A DNA stretch of 64,000 nucleotides from Thermoanaerobacterium xylanolyticum LX-11. Lineage in GTDB: Bacteria; Bacillota; Thermoanaerobacteria; Thermoanaerobacterales; Thermoanaerobacteraceae. Positions 60,090 to 64,000 of this stretch are shown here, piece by piece. Position 1 is the stretch's first letter. Each line of letters opens with the position of its first letter. The position numbers and the translations under genes are program-made. Location: positions 2,181,001-2,245,000 of the forward strand of contig NC_015555.1 in assembly GCF_000189775.2 (NCBI RefSeq). Reading direction: 5' to 3'. The notes under the pieces were generated by a model, which did no database searches, was not told the origin of the DNA, and was given only the letters and a program-made list of their open reading frames with translations.

Positions 60090-61409
60090 TTATTCTGCAA
60101 ACAAATACTGATTTAGGATTGATTCTAATAGCTCTTGTCTTCCTGATTTGTTGACAATCTGGCTGTGCTCTAATGCGTACTTCTCAAGGCTTCTAAAATC
60201 AGCTTTTCCACTTACAATATCTGCACCTATGCCATCTTTGTAGCTTGCATATCTTTCCTCGATGAACTTGTCAAAAACGCCATCTTTTACAAGCTTGTAA
60301 GCCACTTTGAAGCCTTTTGCAAAAGCATCCATTCCTGCTATGTGACCCAAGAAAAGATCTTCTGGCTCAAATGAAGCACGTCTTACTTTCGCATCGAAAT
60401 TGAGTCCACCTTTGTCAAATCCGCCCATCTTTATGACTTCATACATAGCAAGTGTTGTCATGCGTATATCTGTAGGGAACTGATCTGTATCCCAGCCTAA
60501 TAGCATATCACCTGTATTTGCGTCAATCGATCCTAATACACCGTTTATTCTGGCGTATCTTAGCTCATGCTGGAAATCATGGAATGCTAATGTTGCATGA
60601 TTTGCTTCGATATTAACTTTGAAATATTTGTCAAGATCGTATTTTCTCAAGAATGCCAATACATTTGCCACGTCAAAGTCGTATTGATGCTTTGTAGGCT
60701 CCTTTGGCTTCGGCTCAATCAAGAGCTGGCCTTCAAAGCCGATTTCCTTTGCATAATCAACAGCCATGTGCAAAAATCTTGCAAAATTATCAAGCTCAAA
60801 CTCCATATCTGTATTGAGAAGTGTCTCATATCCTTCTCTTCCACCCCAGAATACGTAGTTTTCGCCACCAAGCTCCTTAGTAATCTCAAGTGCTTTTTTG
60901 ACTTGTGATGCAGAATATGCGAAAACATCGGCATTGCAAGACGTTGATGCACCATGCACAAATCTTGGATTGGAGAAAAGATTCGCAGTACCCCACAAAA
61001 CTTTCGTCTTGCTGGTCTTCAAGTAATCCTTTATCATAGCAACTATTGTATCTAAATTTTTGTTCGTCTCTCTAAGAGTGTCTCCTTCAGGGGCAATATC
61101 TCTATCATGGAAGCAGAAATACGGTGCATTTATCTTATCAAAAAACTCAAATGCTGCCTCTACCCTTGCTTTAGCTATGTCCATAGGATCTGTATAGTGA
61201 TTCCATGGCCTTTGCATGGTAGCTTTGCCAAATTGATCTGTTCCATCAGCAGTAAAAGTGTGCCAATAAGCTATAGAAAAGCGAAGATGCTCCTCCATCG
61301 TCTTACCATCGATTACTTCCTCAGGATTGTAAAATTTAAAAGAATAAGGATTGTTTGATTTTGGTCCTTCATATTTTATTTTAGATACGTTCTCAAAATA
61401 TTTATTCAT
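60090..61409 (-). CDS. xylA: Xylose isomerase
   Basis: 439 residues: class II xylose isomerase with [11 protein letters not shown] (catalytic His), [18 protein letters not shown] in part, [33 protein letters not shown] in part and [20 protein letters not shown] in part. It converts D-xylose to D-xylulose using two divalent metals. First gene of the xylAB operon with an AGGAGG site. Confidence 0.97.
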   Translation of the reverse strand: MNKYFENVSKIKYEGPKSNNPYSFKFYNPEEVIDGKTMEEHLRFSIAYWHTFTADGTDQFGKATMQRPWNHYTDPMDIAKARVEAAFEFFDKINAPYFCFHDRDIAPEGDTLRETNKNLDTIVAMIKDYLKTSKTKVLWGTANLFSNPRFVHGASTSCNADVFAYSASQVKKALEITKELGGENYVFWGGREGYETLLNTDMEFELDNFARFLHMAVDYAKEIGFEGQLLIEPKPKEPTKHQYDFDVANVLAFLRKYDLDKYFKVNIEANHATLAFHDFQHELRYARINGVLGSIDANTGDMLLGWDTDQFPTDIRMTTLAMYEVIKMGGFDKGGLNFDAKVRRASFEPEDLFLGHIAGMDAFAKGFKVAYKLVKDGVFDKFIEERYASYKDGIGADIVSGKADFRSLEKYALEHSQIVNKSGRQELLESILNQYLFAE

Positions 61410-61429
61410 AAAGCTTCCTCCTTCTATTC

Positions 61430-61487
61430 GTTTGTCTGTCCAACAAACATTATATATTATATATTCTACACAAATTTAAAAAATCCT
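61430..61487 (-). promoter_or_regulatory. xylA promoter with XylR operator
   Basis: GTTTGT-N7-ACAAAC (61430-61448) matches ROK-type XylR operators. Upstream, the element AGGATTT-N11-GTAGAATAT (61461-61487) is nearly identical to that before kdgR, followed by an AT-rich TATATAATATATAAT tract. Confidence 0.8.
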
Positions 61488-61574
61488 TCTTTAAAATAAA
61501 AAAAATTTTAAAAAAATAACCGCTCTGGTATATAACCAAAAGCGGCTTGAACTTTAAAGCCGTCACCTTCTTTT

Positions 61575-63383
61575 TTAAATTATAAGTGACACTTCTGCCC
61601 CATCCCTTATCGCTTCTACTGCTGTTGCTACTTCTTTACAGTCGCCTATAAAAATCATATTGTCGCTTATGCATTTTTTAAATATTTCATCAGGAGTATT
61701 GCCTATTGCAATCACCACATCGTCTGCCTCAACTTCATTGCCATTATTGTATACAATTTTTCCATTGTTTATCACATCTACTTTTGCGTTTGTCACGATT
61801 CTTACACCGAGATTTTTCAACCTTTCCATCAAAAGCTTCTTATTCATGAGGTATATGTCTTTGCCTACTTCATCAAGCTCTTCTAATACTGTAACAGTTT
61901 TACCCATTGTTGCAAGGTATTCTGCCGTCTCCAAACCTGTCAAACCACCGCCTATTACAGCTATTTTCATCCCTTTTGGCATTTTGCCACTTAAAACATC
62001 TATGCCTTTATAAGGTACTACATCAGTTTTAATCGTCAATTCCTTTGGAATTGAGCCTGTTGCAATTATTACTTTGTCATAATTCATATTTTTTAGTTCA
62101 TCGCACGTAACTTCTCGATTTAGATTGACTTTTACGCCGTATTTTTTTAAATCAGCTTCAAGATAATCTACTACTTTTCCTATTTCAGACTTATGCGGAG
62201 GAACTTTTGCCACTTTCAACTGTCCTCCCAATGCATCTGACTTCTCAAATAGCTCCACATTGTGCCCTTTTTTTGCCAAGTACAAAGCAGCAGACATACC
62301 AGCAGGACCACCGCCTATCACAGCCACATTAAGCTTATTTTCTGCAGTCACATCAAATTCTTTTTCTCTGCCTACCGTAGGATTCATCATGCATGATACA
62401 GGAAGCCCTTTTTGTATATACGCAATACATGCTTGATTACAATGGATACAGTATTTTATCTCATCAGCTTTTCCATTGATATATTTAAAGATACAGTCAG
62501 GATCTCCTATAAGGCCTCTTGCAATGCCTATAAAGTCAGCATAGCCATCTCTTACGATTGCTTCCCAATCATCTGCATCACCCAGTTTATCAGCAGCAAT
62601 GACAGGAATCGAAACACTATCTCTTATTTTCTTTGCGTAGTCTATGATTGGTTTATCATCTATTCCCATTGGTGATATGTGGTACTCTGACGTAGAACCA
62701 ACACCAGACGAAACGTTTATTGCATCTGCTCCGTGTTCTTCCAAAAGGCGAGAAAGTTTTACACTTTCTTCTATGTCAAATCCGCCATCTGTATAGTCGC
62801 TTCCATTTATACGGCATATTACAGCAATATTTGGCACTTCACTTTTCACTCTCTTTAATATCTCCAATGCAAATCTGGCCCTTCCATAGAAATTTCCGCC
62901 GTACTCATCATTTCTTGTATTTACATTTGGCGATAAGAATTGATTTACAAACCATCCATGTGCAAAATGAAGCTCAACTGCATCAAATCCTGCTTCCTTT
63001 GCTCTTTTTGCAGCATTCACAAAGTCCTTCACAAACCCTTTTATGTCTTCGACAGAAAAATCTGATGGCTTGTATTTAGGGTTATGCATAGCAATCTGCA
63101 CCGCAGCTTTTGCGCCGTTGACATGAATAACATCTGCTAATTTTTTAAGTCCCTCAATCTTATCATCGTCGTCTATGCCCAACTGGTTTTTAAAAAACTT
63201 GCCAAACTTATTTACATATGATGCCTCGACTATCACTAAAGCCACATCTTTTGACCTTCTGTCGTAATATCCTATCTCTTTTTCACTGACAAATCCATCG
63301 TTTGATAAATTTGTGACAGTTGGTAACATTACAAATCTGTTTTTCAATCTTACATTTCCTATTTTACCTTCATTTAAAATCAT
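61575..63383 (-). CDS. NADH:flavin oxidoreductase/enoate reductase family protein
   Basis: About 602 residues with FMN barrel (MLPTVTNLSNDGFV, AVELHFAHGWFVNQFLSPNVN in part, NTRNDEYGGN), [4Fe-4S] motif CIHCNQACIAY with a fourth Cys in SCMMNP, then FAD (VIGGGPAGMSAALYLAKKG) and NAD (IAVIGGGLTGLETAEYL) domains. It reduces an activated C=C bond; substrate unknown. The start at 63383 follows AAGGAAG. It is divergent from a LysR gene that probably controls it. Confidence 0.9.
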   Translation of the reverse strand: MILNEGKIGNVRLKNRFVMLPTVTNLSNDGFVSEKEIGYYDRRSKDVALVIVEASYVNKFGKFFKNQLGIDDDDKIEGLKKLADVIHVNGAKAAVQIAMHNPKYKPSDFSVEDIKGFVKDFVNAAKRAKEAGFDAVELHFAHGWFVNQFLSPNVNTRNDEYGGNFYGRARFALEILKRVKSEVPNIAVICRINGSDYTDGGFDIEESVKLSRLLEEHGADAINVSSGVGSTSEYHISPMGIDDKPIIDYAKKIRDSVSIPVIAADKLGDADDWEAIVRDGYADFIGIARGLIGDPDCIFKYINGKADEIKYCIHCNQACIAYIQKGLPVSCMMNPTVGREKEFDVTAENKLNVAVIGGGPAGMSAALYLAKKGHNVELFEKSDALGGQLKVAKVPPHKSEIGKVVDYLEADLKKYGVKVNLNREVTCDELKNMNYDKVIIATGSIPKELTIKTDVVPYKGIDVLSGKMPKGMKIAVIGGGLTGLETAEYLATMGKTVTVLEELDEVGKDIYLMNKKLLMERLKNLGVRIVTNAKVDVINNGKIVYNNGNEVEADDVVIAIGNTPDEIFKKCISDNMIFIGDCKEVATAVEAIRDGAEVSLII

Positions 63384-63490
63384 GATAATGCACTTCCTTT
63401 TGTTTTTAATGAAAACCATCATTGTTATTTCTTAAACTTATTGTAATGCTTGTTTTTATATAAGTAAAATAATATAATATTATAAAATAT

Positions 63491-63506
63491 ATAAGTTATT
63501 GCTTAT
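63491..63506. promoter_or_regulatory. LysR-type operator (ATAAG-N6-CTTAT)
   Basis: The interrupted palindrome ATAAG-TTATTG-CTTAT fits the T-N11-A rule. It lies between the divergent flavoprotein and lysR genes, 15 nt from the lysR start. A further ACTTAT/ATAAGT pair is at about 63436-63466. Confidence 0.6.
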
Positions 63507-63520
63507 GATTGGTGATTTAT

Positions 63521-64000
63521 ATGAATTTTAGAGAATTGAATATATTTTTGTCTGTATGTGAGTATGGCAGCATGTCTGAAGCTGCAAAACACCTTTACAT
63601 GACACAACCAGCTATAAGTCAGGCAATTTCCGAGCTGGAAGAAGAGTACAACGTGAAGCTTTTTGATAGAATAGGCAAAAAGCTTGTCTTGACACATGCA
63701 GGCGAAATTTTAAGAGATTATGGAAAAAAAATCAATCTATTGCTATTTGAAACTAAAAACACGTTACAGGATATATCTGATAGCAGGGCAGGAAAGCTTA
63801 AGCTTGGTGCCAGCAGGACTTATGGTACATATCTGCTGCCTAAAATGATAGGCAATTTTTTGAAATTATATACGAATGTAGAATTGCCATTTTGCATTAA
63901 CAATACAGCGGAAATAGTAAATATGATACTAAACAGCGAAATAGATCTTGGAATAGTAGAAGGTCCAATACACTCCGATAGCATCGAAAGTAGACATTTA
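63521..64000 (+). CDS. LysR-family transcriptional regulator (partial)
   Basis: 160 residues are visible and the gene runs off the window. Residues 1-60 are the LysR winged HTH (FRELNIFLSVCEYGSMSEAA, KHLYMTQPAISQAISELEEE, LFDRIGKKLVLTHAGE); from 88 on, the effector domain begins (GKLKLGASRTYGTYLLP). The ATG at 63521 is preceded by GGTGAT. Divergent layout with the flavoprotein gene suggests it regulates that gene. Confidence 0.93.
   Translation, partial: MNFRELNIFLSVCEYGSMSEAAKHLYMTQPAISQAISELEEEYNVKLFDRIGKKLVLTHAGEILRDYGKKINLLLFETKNTLQDISDSRAGKLKLGASRTYGTYLLPKMIGNFLKLYTNVELPFCINNTAEIVNMILNSEIDLGIVEGPIHSDSIESRHL

Noticed and set aside
60719-60961. 80-residue ORF inside xylA in another frame
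   Set aside because: A shadow of the highly conserved xylA coding sequence.

Overview
The window looks like chromosome from a low-GC, anaerobic, sugar-fermenting Firmicute of the Thermoanaerobacterium/Thermoanaerobacter type. This rests on overall AT richness, Gram-positive features (T-box leader, AGGAGG-type ribosome sites, BglG/PRD regulators, two beta-CASP RNases) and gene content (B12-dependent propanediol compartment, xylAB, ROK regulator). The genus is an inference. No rRNA, tRNA or CRISPR array was found.

Layout. 1-12.5 kb: a minus-strand operon for a 1,2-propanediol (Pdu-type) bacterial microcompartment: DeoR regulator, class II sugar-phosphate aldolase, PduCDE diol dehydratase, PduGH reactivase, PduO, PduP, a zinc alcohol dehydrogenase, four BMC-H shell proteins, PduL and a PduN-like pentamer cut by the window edge. 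Five enzymes carry a terminal amphipathic helix of the encapsulation type, including the aldolase (C-terminal) and the alcohol dehydrogenase (N-terminal). The operon therefore probably takes a deoxysugar phosphate (rhamnulose- or fuculose-1-phosphate) to lactaldehyde and handles propanediol/propionaldehyde in the shell. 12.5-14 kb: an Rpn-type nuclease gene between 126-bp direct repeats, next to remnants of an MNT/HEPN toxin-antitoxin pair. 14-27 kb: housekeeping and orphan genes (LarA-like, beta-CASP RNase, FAH-family hydrolase, T-box-controlled DAHP synthase, ATPase-nuclease, TrmL, MATE, Pol IV, beta-lactamase-like protein) and a P-type ATPase remnant. 26.8-30 kb: an ABC-2 exporter with its TetR regulator and two clear operators. 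30-36 kb: a MetH-activation/RACo fusion, then a nikR-nikMNQO nickel uptake operon whose last codons were altered by a class C-like group II intron (35.7-37.6 kb).

37.7-42 kb: an MFS transporter, a 41-residue basic/hydrophobic small ORF, and an old-yellow-enzyme/TetR operon. 42-50 kb: an ascorbate-type PTS and catabolic operon (BglG/PRD regulator, EIIB, EIIC, UlaG, a beta-propeller protein, UlaE, UlaF) with no UlaD in sight. 50.2-50.9 kb: a toxin-domain pseudogene with an intact immunity-like gene. 51-53.6 kb: KDG kinase, KDPG aldolase and a LacI regulator. 53.7-55.1 kb: a complete IS4-like element with 8-bp target duplications. 55-61.5 kb: a second beta-CASP RNase, a ROK repressor, xylB and xylA with a XylR-type operator. 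61.5-64 kb: an enoate-reductase-like flavoprotein divergent from a LysR regulator cut by the window end.

Most genes serve carbohydrate catabolism under local regulators. Many operators, promoters and terminators can be read directly and are listed. Starts were set from ribosome binding sites where these contradict the longest frame.
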